Source: Simmondsia chinensis (Eukaryota > Streptophyta > Magnoliopsida > Caryophyllales > Simmondsiaceae). Taken from it: 64,000 nt of DNA. How positions within the stretch are numbered: position 1 is the stretch's first letter; each line of letters begins with the position of its first letter. A program made the translations under genes and the position numbers. Location: contig JAGTTD010000007.1 of the NCBI GenBank assembly GCA_018398585.1, forward strand, positions 9,141,320 through 9,205,319, in the 5' to 3' direction. The notes below the pieces were generated by a model. The model worked only from the letters and a program-made list of their open reading frames with translations, searched no databases and had not been told where the DNA came from. Positions 1-10,047 of this stretch are shown here, one piece after another.

Positions 1-650
1 TGAAGATTGGAGACTTGGCGTGACTGAAGTAGCTAAGAAGAACTAAAGCTGAATTCGAAGACGAATTCTCTCCAACCGGGAGAGGATGATGCAGCCGCCA
101 TCTCCACGTGTGAAGGATTAGCCAAAGAAAGACAAGTTGTGGCTGGAGTAAACAAGAAACCGGGCGTAATGGTAGTAAAAGGGAAGAATATTAAGACTTG
201 GCACCACCATTACTTGGCTTCACTATATCCTGACGCCACCACTGGAAGACATGGGTCAAGGGACGCATGTGAAGTTAGTTATTTTAGATAGAATTTGATT
301 AGTATTAGAAATAGTTTAAATTCATTTTTAAATCTTTATTTATTTTATTTATTTATTTGTTTTAAATAGAGCATACGGATTGCGATCTCAACCATTGATT
401 CATACACGGATTGAGATCTCGACCATTGATTAGATTTAAAATTTGAATTAGAGTGAGAGCCCTCCTCTATATAAGGAGAGGGGTAGCTAGGGTTTAGAAA
501 GCCAATTTAGAATCAAGTTTATGAGTTATTTGTTCATTCTATTCTCAAGAGTGAGAATGAGAGTCGAATTTATCTTTCCCCTGTAATTTTTATTAGAGTT
601 TAATAAAATAAAAGGGAAGGCCATCATTTCCTTCCCGTCCCCCTAATCTT
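1..650 (+). mobile_element. 3' end and LTR of a Ty3/gypsy retrotransposon (left-truncated by the window)
   Basis: Around 40-105 one frame reads as the basic end of gypsy polyproteins (residues like NSKTNSLQPGEDDA), a pattern common just before the 3' LTR of plant gypsy elements. The rest looks like an LTR: a TATA box, a run into the leader, AATAAA near 602 and a C-rich end near 640-660. A roughly 30-bp unit is duplicated at 375-400 and 405-430. The LTR start and the second LTR are not visible, so the boundaries are approximate. Orientation is inferred from the polyprotein tail and the TATA/poly(A) order. The element is probably dead because only this end is present. Confidence 0.6.
468..474 (+). 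promoter_or_regulatory. TATA box of the gypsy LTR promoter
   Basis: TATATAA lies in the AT-rich LTR and is followed about 130 bp downstream by AATAAA. This is the expected U3-R order of a plant LTR. Activity is inferred only. Confidence 0.45.
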
Positions 651-663
651 CAGCTGCCGCACT

Positions 664-880
664 GCATCAGTAAGGTGGTCGATGGGTAAGTCGGCTAGCA
701 GGTAGGGTTGTCAACAATTAAGGTGGCCGGCGACTAAGGTGGGTGGCGACTAAGGTGGGTGGCGAGTACGGTGTTCAGCAAGTAAAGTGGCTAGCAAGTA
801 GGGTGGTCAACGGGTAAGGTGCCTGGCGACTAAGGTGGTTGATGGGTAAGGTGACACCCGAGTAGGGTGGTTGGCATTGC
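664..880. repeat. Degenerate GT-rich minisatellite (about 16-18 bp unit)
   Basis: Units resembling ggtgggtggcgactaa or ggtggtcgatgggtaa repeat about a dozen times with substitutions and small indels. A related, looser pattern continues to about 1,030. No coding potential is evident. The short frames on the opposite strand are by-products of the repeat. Confidence 0.65.
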
Positions 881-1084
881 ACGTGTAGGGTTGCAACATT
901 GGGCGTAGGATTGCCTAGTGTTGGTTGTTGGAATGTAGAGTCACTGGGCGTGCAGATGTTGGAGAGTAGGTGGCTGGTTTGTGGGTGGTTGACAAGCAGA
1001 TGGCCAGAGTGTAAGTTCTGGGCGAGTAAGAAGGATACCTGACACATGTAATTTAAAATATGTATAACTTTTGGTCCATAACTC

Positions 1085-1339
1085 GAAGAAATCTACACAA
1101 TTACAATGACCTCTCTCATTTTTGGCCAAAGGAAATAAAAAAGGCTTGCTTTTGCTTGAAATAAACGGAAAAGAATTTTTCTTGCTTAAAGGAAACAAGA
1201 AAATACCCAAAAAAATTAAAAAGACTTGGTTTTGCCTATAAAAAAACAAGACTTATTTCTGCCCAAAAGAACTAAGACTTAATTTTTTTCAAAACAAACA
1301 AGAATTGCTTTTATCCTAAAAGCCAATAACAATAGCTAA

Positions 1340-1373
<34 letters not shown>

Positions 1374-1830
1374 AAGTGCTACAAGGGTTCCTATTAATGT
1401 ATGATGTTTACCCCTTCAAAATGCTAACTTAAAGAGAAGCTGTGTACGAGAACTCCTAACCTTAAGAAGTAAGAACACTTTTGCTCTACAAAAACAAGAA
1501 ACATTATGTTTTGCCCTAAATAAACAAACCTTACTTGTCCCAAAAGAAACATAAACTTATTTTTGTCCAAAATAAACATGAAAGACATACTTTTGCCTAG
1601 AAGATATAAGGGAAAAAATTATTTTTGTCCAAAATAAACAAAAAATATTTAACATTGCCCCAAAAGAAACAAGAAAATTTTAATTTTGTCCAAATTAGCA
1701 AAAAAACGACTTACTTTTGCACTAAAAGAAACAAAAAAAATTTAAATTTTGTCCAAAATTAACAACAATGGACTTACTTTTGCACAAAAAGAAACAAGAA
1801 AAATTTGTTTTTGCTTGTTCCTTCATTAAT
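1085..1830. repeat. Degenerate A/T-rich tandem array (about 30-40 bp units)
   Basis: The array alternates cores such as acttttgccc and caaaagaaacaagaaa with tttttgtccaaaataaac. At least 15 imperfect units are visible, with a 29-base poly(A) tract near 1,344. The same unit reappears at 3,170-3,465, so the two arrays flank 1,850-3,170. Confidence 0.65.
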
Positions 1831-1849
1831 AATTTAATATGCAATCGAT

Positions 1850-3170
1850 TTTGGCCATAGCTACTAGCTTTTAATAGGCAATCAATTTTGGCTAGCCTTA
1901 CTCCAAAAGAGGTTCTTCAACACCTCATTACTTACATTTTCTTTCAAGACACAAATAACTTGTCAAGCACAACCCTTCTCAACTCGAGAATCCTACTTCG
2001 TGTCTCAAGCTCACCTAAGTCCACTAACTCCAAAGGCAAACCCACTAAGTGGTATATTGGCAATCAACCAACACAAGGCCTCAAGTAGGTTCATTTTCCA
2101 TCACGCACTTAGACACTCTTATGCGCACTAAGGCCTCATCGTCTACTCCAATCCATAAAGCTCAATGCTCACTTGCACTTACCCAACAACGGGCCAGCAC
2201 ATTTGTCGCACACCATCACTTATGTCAGATTACATTGACACCTTCGAGTCTTGGCCACGTATCTCGAATCCCTTATCCTTCATCAAGTTCCTTGTCCTCT
2301 ATATTCTCGGCCATCTCTTAGAATTAGCCTAGAGTAACCCTGCTCCCGAGTAATCCCACGGGCCACACCATGTCCCTCGAGCACGCCTCGTGTTCATGGT
2401 CGTTGTCCTTGTTGGGAGTTTATAAGATCTTGCAGAAGTAGCACGCCCCTCATTTGAGCAGGCAACCATCTAGTAGTGTCAATTTCACATGGGCCCACAT
2501 TGGCGCATGACCAATTGCCCCTGAATCCATCGACTTGCACGGTGCCACCCCACTTATGCCACATTACCATGAGATCCTGTAAACGAGGTAGGTGCACATC
2601 GATGCTCACAATTGGGCTCGAGCACCACAAATGCTCTCACCATGTGAAGGTCATACCTAGCTTACTGGAGACGCATCAACAGCGCGTCCCACAACTCAAA
2701 TGACGGTACAAACCTTCCTTAGGCAAACTACACACAATGTCGGCCCTCATCCCCACCATAGTCTCCATGCAGTATCCAACTCACGTGCAGACCTCATGCT
2801 GCCCTCATCGTTGCACTGGTGCCCGCCTCCGTTACCAGGGAAAATCATTAAGCACCAATATTCGGAGTTCAGGGCATCTGATGCCCAAACAAACTTCACC
2901 GACCTTTGTCTTCCATCATAAGGGAACTTCCGTTTATACGGTCCGACACCAAAATCACAGACTACCACAACCCGGGATGTGTCTAGCAACACAATGCCCA
3001 AAACTACGCCAAAGCAGTGTGCGACATGCTCCCATTCACGGGCTCCTAGCTTGCATTGAGATGCATTATCGGCACTGGCTTGTGCATAGCTCATGACACT
3101 GGGACACGCACACAGAGGCAGGGATGTGTTCCATAGGCACGCTAAGAGGCGCACGTGTGACACCGGGAAA
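1850..3170. other. No recognisable gene; moderately CA-rich DNA between two related arrays
   Basis: Several overlapping frames of 60-160 codons exist on both strands. None shows a known domain or consistent codon structure, and they overlap one another. Sequence resembling tttaatatgcaatcgatttt lies just after the first array and again after the second (near 3,460-3,485). The whole 1,085-3,490 interval may therefore be part of one unknown repeat. Confidence 0.4.
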
Positions 3171-3465
3171 CAAAGAAATGACTTGTTTTTCTCAAAATAA
3201 ACAAGAATTACTTTTTTCTTTTTTGTCAACAAGAATTACTTTTGTCATAAAAGAAACAAGAAAGTTTTATTTTTTTTCCCAAAATAAACATACATTACTT
3301 TTATTTCAAAAGAAACAAGAAAAACTCATTCTTTCCCAAAATAAACAAAAGGATTTATTTTGCCCCAAGAAACAAGAAAATTTTATTTCTGCCTAAAATA
3401 AACAAGAAAAACTTTTGCTCCAAAAGAACCAAGAAATAAATTACTTTTGCCTTACTTTCGCTCAT
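3170..3465. repeat. Second copy of the A/T-rich tandem array
   Basis: It has the same alternating cores (aaaagaaacaagaaa and cccaaaataaac) as 1,085-1,830, in the same orientation, with about 8 units. An apparent plus-strand ORF here only reads through repeat units. Confidence 0.6.
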
Positions 3466-3469
3466 AGTT

Positions 3470-4298
3470 TAATACGCAATCAATTTTTGACGATATGTAC
3501 TTGCTCATAACTGATATAGCTTTTAAATCATTCAAATTTCACTAAGAGCCTCCTATTCTTGCCACAAGTCAATTAGGGGTTGGCTCACTCTAAAACTCTA
3601 AAGGCCCAGCTGGCTTGGAATTCAAGCCAAGTCGAGCCAAGTGGCAGGTTTAACTTATCGAACCAAGCTCAAGCCTAGTGAAATTCAAACTTGTAGGCTC
3701 ACAAGCCTTTTTAAAATGCGTTTGGTTCAACTTATTTTGACTTATCCTTTTTTAGTTTGTCTGTTTTAATAAGATCCATCAATTTAAGATATGTACATTT
3801 TTAAATTGAGTGCTTTACTGTGCAGTGTAGAATGATCTTTTTTTACATAATAAAATATTTAAACACAAGTTTAAAAAAAAAGTTATATATTATAATCACA
3901 AAAGTAACTTAATAATATAAATCAATTAATAAGAGGAGGTAGAAGGGAGTCATAATAATAGTTAGTCATGATAGTGGAGAGCAATGAGCATAGCAACCCA
4001 TGGACATAAAAAAAGTGGTGGTAGGTAGGGGTTCCGATAACAAGTGAAAGTAATTCATAATGGGGAAGATTTAATTTTAATATAATCTTTTTAAAGTATT
4101 TTTTTAAAATAAGCTATAAAAAAATTTAGTTTTTTACATTTTTTTCTACTTAGTTATAAAACATTTTTTTCATATTTTTTGTTAAACTACAAAAAAAGGT
4201 ATTTTATATCAATCAAACGCAAATCTCACAATCAACTAGATCTTTTTCACGACTTTAAACCGTTCAAAAGCTTAACCAAATGCATCCTTAATATAATA
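3470..4298. other. AT-rich intergenic DNA with an AAGCTC/CAAGCC-rich patch
   Basis: No gene is recognised. From 3,600 to 3,715 there are repeated words such as caagcc, gagcc and aagctc. Similar words occur at 4,912-5,005 and 15,432-15,545, so the chromovirus inserted into this kind of sequence. It may be an old non-autonomous element. Confidence 0.35.
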
Positions 4299-4318
4299 TA
4301 TATGCTTAAATATACCCA

Positions 4319-4857
4319 GTCAGGAGGTAAGCAGAAGACCGACTTCAGCCCTAGTCAGGAGGTGTGAACAACTCAACACAGAGATAAGCAGAAGAGGGAG
4401 GGGCAGACCAAAGAAGAGCTGGCGGGAGACGATTCGTCAAGACCTAACCCACCTAAACCTGAGAGAGGAGATGGCCTTAGATAGGACATGTTGGAGGGCT
4501 TGTATTAGCGTAGCGGAGATGGCAGAGTAGAGTAGGGCGAAGAGTGGCTGGTAGCCTAAGTTCCGTAGGCGAGCATAACCTGTAGTGTAGCACTTTTAGG
4601 CTAGCTTAGCCCATGACTTTGCCCATCCTCCTTCTTCTTCTTCCTCCTCTTCCTCTTCCTCTTCTTTTCCTTCTCCTTTTTTTTTCCATAAATTTTATGC
4701 ACGGATATTGATTGATGGTTTATCTGCAGGAACTCAACCACTTCAGGTTGGGGGTCCCCGGAAACAGTCTCCTTTCCTGCCGGAAGGGGTAAGGCTGCGT
4801 ACATAACCCCCCCCCCCCCCAACCCTGCGTTATGCGGGAGCCGCAAGGCACTGGGAC

Positions 4858-4889
<32 letters not shown>
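4319..4889 (+). mobile_element. 5'-truncated RTE-clade LINE with (TTG)n tail
   Basis: The insert is flanked by a 20-bp target-site duplication, tatatgcttaaatataccca, at 4,299-4,318 and 4,890-4,909. It opens inside an ORF2 C-terminus, ends that frame at 4,530, and has a 3' UTR with a pyrimidine tract (about 4,621-4,685). Near 4,765-4,850 comes a block with ggtaaggctgcgtacata followed by a (TTG)n tail. That 3' block resembles the tails of plant TS/Au SINEs, which are thought to share it with RTE LINEs. Here the coding part shows this is a LINE copy and not a SINE. A 14-base C run sits at 4,807-4,820. Confidence 0.8.
4321..4530 (+). pseudogene. C-terminus of LINE ORF2 (reverse transcriptase polyprotein)
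   Basis: This is a single open frame of 69 codons ending at TAG 4,528-4,530. It contains the conserved tail of plant RTE-type reverse transcriptases: an RRGRGRPKKSW block near 4,387-4,425, a leucine-bearing linker, and an ALDRTCWRACI block near 4,480-4,505. The N-terminal endonuclease and RT domains are absent because reverse transcription stopped early, as the target duplication immediately upstream shows. The fragment cannot code for an active enzyme. Confidence 0.75.

Positions 4890-4890
<1 letters not shown>
4860..4890. repeat. (TTG)n tail/microsatellite of the LINE
   Basis: About ten TTG units run directly into the right copy of the target duplication. This is the expected simple-repeat tail of RTE LINEs. 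Confidence 0.85.
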
Positions 4891-5011
4891 ATATGCTTAA
4901 ATATACCCACAAAGCCAACTTTGAGCCTAAACGAAGTGAAACTGCAAGCTAAGTTCAAAACTCACCAAGCTTAAATCATGCTGAGTTAAGCTCTAGCTTT
5001 TGATGAGTGAA

Positions 5012-5256
5012 TGATGCACCTATTAGTGATGCACAATGAGATTTAGTGAGCAATTAGGGTTTGAGATGAGAATTATGGAAAGAGGAGAGAGATTAGGGTT
5101 AGAGGATGGAGAAGAAGATGAAAGAATCGAGAGAGGAAAGATAGAAAGAGAAGAGGGAAGATTATTTTTCATTTCATGAATCAAATCCCACACATAAAAA
5201 GCTATTTATACTAATGACAAGCTAACGGTACTTAAGCCTTTTTATTACATGTATCA
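5012..5256 (-). repeat. 3' LTR of the chromovirus
   Basis: The 245-bp repeat pairs with 15,185-15,426. Its minus-strand TATA-like sequence (TATAAATA) is at 5,203-5,210. The end of the chromodomain frame reads into it. Confidence 0.9.
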
Positions 5257-6545
5257 ATACCCCCTCCCCCCTATTGGAAATTCCTTGTCCACAAGGAAGA
5301 AATGTCGGGAAGTGAAGACAGAATTCAGAGTAGTCTTCCCAGGTGGCGCCCTCAACAAGGTGGTTCTGCCAATGAACCAGAAGCTGTGTTGCGGCGGTGT
5401 TGCGGCTCTTCAAGAGATGACTATCCAAGATGGCTGCGGGTTCCCAACGGCTAGCAGGACCCTCAGGCATCACGGTAGGAAGGCCCGGTGTAACTGTCCC
5501 CACATGCCTGCGAAGCTGCGAAACATGAAAAGTCGAATGAATTTTAACCGAAGGTGGAAGGGCAAGAGTATAAGCAACGGCCCCGATATTTGCAATGACA
5601 TGATACAGGCCGTAATATTTTTCCGCAACCTTCATGTTGGTTCGCTTATGAACTGAAAGCTGACGATATGGTTAGAGCTTGAGATAGATGACGATATGGC
5701 AAGAGTATAAGCAACGGCGAACTGTTGGTCGGAGCGGTGAGCATCGGCCAATTTCTTCATATGTAACTGTGCATGAGAAAGATGATGCTTGAGAAGCTGC
5801 ACGGGCTCCTCGCGGGTTACTATTTTCTAATCCACGGCCACCATATCTGATTCATCAGGAACATAAGGAATGTGTAATGGTGGTTGTTGACCATAGAGCA
5901 CTTCATAAGGTGTAGACTTAATGGCCAAGTGGAAAGACGTATTATACCACCATTCTGCAAGGGGAAGATAATCGGACCACTAAGACGGCATGTCAGAATA
6001 GAAACACCGAAGATACGTCTCCAAACTACAATTTACGACCTCGGTTTGATTGTTGATCTGGGGATGATACTCAGAAGACATATGAAGGTCAATGCCCAAA
6101 ACACGGAATAACTCCTGCTAAAATAAGCTCAAGGATATCTAATCCTGGTCCAAAATTATACTTTGCGGCAATCCATGCAGGTGGAAAACAGTGTCTAAGA
6201 AAACCCGGGCAGCAGTTTGCACGGAATAAGGATGGGCCAATGTCATAAAGTGAGCATACTTGCTCAAACGATCCACAACAACAAAAATAGTGTCCTTACT
6301 GTGTGAGGATGGCAAACCGTCAATAAAATCCATCGAAATCAAAGTCCGAACTGTGTTCGGTAGTAATAATGGCTGTAACAACCCGTGATATGCAGCATTG
6401 TCAGCCTTGCACTGCTATCATGTGCTGCACTCAGATATAAAAGTGTGGATGTCACGACGCAACCCGAGCCAATAAAAGAAGCAATGCAACTTGCGGAAGG
6501 TAGCATCAACCCGGAATGGCCTCCAATCACAGATGTGTGATAAAG
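5222..6545 (-). pseudogene. Integrase and chromodomain of the chromovirus
   Basis: Integrase inserts element DNA into chromosomes, and the chromodomain of this clade is thought to steer it to chromatin. In minus-strand order there is a zinc-binding region near 6,540-6,420 in a shifted frame (SVIGGHSG-like). The catalytic core is at 6,381-6,139, with residues around SMDFIDGLP and VVVDRLSKYAHF carrying the first Asp and a later ILDQD. The C-terminal part is at 5,635-5,222, with YYGLY, AYTLALPP and FHVSQLR, then a chromodomain including LLVHWQNH and ATWEDY. Between 6,139 and 5,640 the frame is broken by stops and shifts. A piece including gcaagagtataagcaacgg occurs twice (near 5,561 and 5,699), a small internal duplication. 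Confidence 0.85.
5257..5272 (-). other. Polypurine tract of the chromovirus
   Basis: On the minus strand this reads aggggggaggggggtat, directly before the 3' LTR. This is where plus-strand DNA synthesis primes in LTR elements. Confidence 0.8.
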
Positions 6546-7145
6546 CTAAAAAATATGACGACGGAGAGCTGAATTTGGCCTAACCACCAGCCGGCCAAAA
6601 CAACGTAATTCGTCAAAAGTTGGATGGGTGGTAGGTGTGTTATGGAGCTCGGTAATGAGCTTGGTTAAGGAGGGGTCGGAAAACCAAGAAGTGCAAATAT
6701 CCACAAGTAGCAGGGAATGTAAATCGAGGAGTATGGAATGGAGCTCCACATCTGTAGGCGGAATGCGAGAGAGAGAATCAACAGCCTTGTTGTCACACCC
6801 TTTCTTGTATTCAATCTGATATGAAAACCCCATCAATTTTGATAACCATGCACGTTGAAGTGGTGTACTAATTTTTTGCTCAAGTAAAAACTTAAGACTT
6901 TGTTGATCAATGCGAAGCATAAATGGGTGATGAGTAAGATAATGTTCCCACTTACGAACCACGAGCAATACTGCCATTAATTCTTTCTCATATACCGATA
7001 AACCCTGATGTGAAGGAGCAAGGGCCTTGCTCAAGTAAGCAACGGGATGACCATCTTGCTTAAGTACGGCACCAAGTCCAATGCCTGAGGCGTTGGTTTC
7101 TACAGCAAATGGTTTTGAAAAATCTAGTAAGGCAAGAACTGGGGC
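6546..7145 (-). pseudogene. RNase H domain of the chromovirus
   Basis: The frame from 7,034 to 6,546 contains YEKELMAVLLVVRKWEHYL, then LRIDQQSLKFLL, then a linker with VDSLSRI. This is the usual gypsy RNase H region and the hinge toward integrase. The canonical TDHQSLK is IDQQSLK here. The upstream part (7,145-7,035) continues the domain in a broken frame. It would degrade the RNA of the RNA-DNA hybrid. The copy is decayed. Confidence 0.85.
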
Positions 7146-8060
7146 TCATGTCAAGGCGTCTTTTAGAGCGGAAAATGCATGCTGGGTGTCATCTGACCAA
7201 CGAAAATAATCTTGTTTTAAGAGGTCTATGAGTGGGCAGCTAATGGCCCCATAATTGCAGATGAAGCGACAGTAATACCCAGCTAACCAAAGAAAACCCA
7301 GTAATTGCTTCAACGTGGTTGGTTGTGGCCAAGAACGCACTGCCACAATCTTATCCTGATCGGTATACATCCCTTTAGCCAAAATACGGTGCCCCAATTA
7401 ATCGATTTCCTCCATGAGAAATGCATATTTGGAACCTTGGCAAACAAGTGATTTGCATGCGTGATACTGAAAACCAGGTGCAAGTGACATAAATGTTCAA
7501 CAACCGATGAGCTATAAATCAACATGTCGTCAAAAACACGAGAAAGAACTTACGAAGAAAAGGCCGAAACCCTGCATTCCTGAGCCCTTGAAATGTGGCC
7601 GGTGCATTCGTAAGACCGAATGACATAACTCGAAATTCATAGTGGCCCTGATGAGTACGGAATGCAGTTTCATATACATCGTCCCCATACATACGGACTT
7701 GATGATGCCACTACGAAGGTCCAGTTTAGAAAAGAGAATGGAACCACACGACTCATCTAATAATTTCTCAACCACCGATATCGAAAATTTGTCTTTGACG
7801 GCCTTGCGAATAAGCTCACGGCAATCAACGCACATATGCCAAGTCCCATCTGTTTTTTTAATGAGAATAATAGGTGATGCAAAAGGGCTATTACTATTAG
7901 TAATAATACCTATCTTGAGCATTTCCGCGATCATCTTCTCAATGGCATCTTTTTGTACCAATGGATAACAATAAGGACGAATGTTAATCAGACCCTCACC
8001 CGGTTTAAGCGTAATACGATGATCAAATTGTGGCCTAGAAGGCAGTAGTGATCATGGTTT
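7146..8060 (-). pseudogene. Reverse transcriptase domain of the chromovirus
   Basis: It starts about 8,060 with a DHRITLKPGEG-like lead-in. The frame 7,961-7,530 gives SPFASPIILIKKTDGTW, CVDCREL and [10 protein letters not shown], the latter close to the canonical KxDLRSGYHQ. The catalytic region near 7,530-7,500 retains Asp-Asp before MLIYSS. However, a T run is one base short of what a VFFDD reading needs, so the frame shifts there. The frame at 7,397-7,146 carries the thumb/connection (LGFLWLAGYYCRFI). Family assignment is firm and activity is excluded. Confidence 0.88.
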
Positions 8061-8421
8061 CTTAAAAATGGCGCTAAACTCATGCAATAGGTCATTTAAA
8101 TCAGCCCACTCATACTATCAAATGCAATAGCGGGATCTCGAGCAGTAATCGATGTGAATGACTCAAATGGAACAAGAATTGAATGAATACAAGGACTCAT
8201 AAGTGCGAGTTCGTGTAAGCTTTTCTTATCCGCGGTATGGTAAAGTGAGGATGCCCTTATAGTATGAATTTCTCCCCGTTCCACTGAAACGTCATTTGCA
8301 ATCGTTCGAAGTCCCAAACAATCGGCCCAAGCATAGACAACCATTGGATGCCTAACAGCATATCACTACCCCCGAGAACGAGGAGCAACACATCACCTGA
8401 ATATTCATGACCCTGAGCACT
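8061..8421 (-). pseudogene. Protease-RT linker of the chromovirus
   Basis: The frame 8,344-8,096 contains VVYAWADCLGLR, the degraded counterpart of the MLGxxWL/D stretch that follows the protease in gypsy elements. It is followed by a low-similarity linker. It is one reading frame with stops and has no independent function. Confidence 0.6.
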
Positions 8422-9121
8422 CTACTGAAACCCGCGACCTGCCTCGGAGCAAGAAAGCCGACTACCGTTAGCTACAGTCACACACATAGGCAGAATAGAC
8501 ATAGTAGGACAACCCGATCGGCACACCGTAACCAAGTCAAGAAAATTATGTGTGCTGCCACTATTCACAAGTATATGTAACGGATGATGGTGATAAAACC
8601 CCGTGATACACATCATACTATACAATGAAACACCGGCTAAGGCGTTACAGGAGAATTGTGGGACATCTCCCACGGGTGAGTCACCCGGATCATCCGGTAA
8701 CCCACCAGGTTCATCATCCTTGGAATTGTCCATGTGACTTGTGATAATATGCAACTTAGGATTTTTGACCTTGCAAAATTTCATATGTCTCGGGGTGAAA
8801 GGTTCGGTACAAAAGAAACATAGTCCTTTCCCCCTACGGTACTTAATCTCGACGGCGGATACCGTACACCCCTCACGATGGATAGAATGGGAACCTTTGC
8901 TAGACTCAGCATAAGAATGCACCACCGAACTCGAAGAACTTAAGGTAGTCGGTATTGGAGCATGAAAAGAAGTTGAATGTGCTGTGCCTAACGAACCCGA
9001 ACGGCCCGTAGACTGTAAATTGGCTTCTTGTAAACGGGACAACCGCATGGCTTCATGTAAGTTTTTAGGCTGAAGCATTAACACAGGATATCAAATTGAG
9101 TCCTTTAAGCCTGTAATGAAA
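8422..9121 (-). pseudogene. 3' half of gag and the protease of the chromovirus
   Basis: The frame 9,084-8,422 begins with the gag stretch PKNLHEAMRLSRLQEANL and follows with a serine-rich spacer. A cysteine cluster near 8,825-8,770 (CFFC then H and C) corresponds to the nucleocapsid zinc knuckle. The protease motif near 8,570-8,540 reads LVNSGSTHNF. Gypsy proteases have Asp where this copy has Asn, so the catalytic residue is missing. Between the nested LTR and 9,084 the frame continues as FITGLKDSI, a stop, then YPVLMLQ. The stop is where Arg is usual, consistent with C-to-T change at CGA. Confidence 0.85.
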
Positions 9122-9533
9122 GGTTATGATCCAGCCTAATCTCAAATCATATCCTAGGGAATGATAGAATTAAGAGAGTTTAGATGAGAAGAAAAGTGAA
9201 AGAAGATGAGAAAATAGAGAAAGAATTAAGTGAGAGAGAGAATTGATCTCAAAGAGATATTTTGATTCATCAAAGTTATAATCTTAGAATGAAGGGCTTA
9301 GCTACTTATAACAACCAAGCTAATGGTGGCAAGGACAAGTACATGGCATCTAGACAAGTACCTACAGCCGACTTAACTAACAAGCTGCCAACAAAGACTG
9401 GCCTTAACCACCGAAGCTACTAGCAACTAAACATCACTTATTACATGATCTATCAAAAGGCTTATTACTAATTAATACAACCTTGGCTTATTCCTACTCA
9501 CTTTCATATGCCCCAACTTTTAGAATCATAACA
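9122..9533 (-). repeat. 3' LTR of the nested unknown element
   Basis: The 412-bp repeat matches 13,974-14,397 over its whole length, with scattered substitutions and a short gap around 9,405-9,412. It ends in aatcataaca. The first base or two are damaged (ggttatgat for tgttatgat). Confidence 0.88.
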
Positions 9534-9549
9534 ATACTCCCCCCCTTAA
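9534..9549 (-). other. Polypurine tract of the nested unknown element
   Basis: On the minus strand this reads ttaaggggggagtat, immediately before the 3' LTR. Confidence 0.75.
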
Positions 9550-10047
9550 GAGATTCTTGTCCTTAAGAATCTTAGGGAAGAGATGAAACTTTGAAGAACA
9601 CTCATTGATGTAGAGTAGGGGCTGAAAGTGATGAATTCCCTTGCTAAGACTTACAGCTACAGAACTACTAGATGCCGAACCTTGCAGCTGAAGAGAGCTT
9701 ATTGATGCAGTATGTGTATCTAAGATATGAACTTTCTAATCTGAATTGGAATTGTAGCTTGAAACTTGCTATGAATTGGTTCTGCATCTAAATCTGTATT
9801 GCACCTGATTCTTGCTACTTGATGCTAGTCTCTTGTTGTCATTGACCAGGAGAACCTAATTTTGTAGAGCACACATCAAGAGGTCTACCACTTTCAAACC
9901 AAATTAGCCAAGCTTGAGTGCAGCCCAACATCATCCATATATAGCAGAAGCACATAAAAGACCAAGTGAACTACAGATGCAAACATTGAACCTCAGTTCT
10001 TAATCTGAATCTATATTGCTCAAACCTTCCTTTAGTGTCTTCCAATA

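Noticed and set aside
2747..3232. 161-codon minus-strand ORF
   Set aside because: It overlaps several other frames, has no recognisable motif, and its start lies in the A/T-rich array.
4690..4890. Independent TS/Au-type SINE
   Set aside because: The 20-bp target duplication encloses the whole 4,319-4,889 interval with the LINE ORF2 end, so the SINE-like tail is part of a LINE copy.
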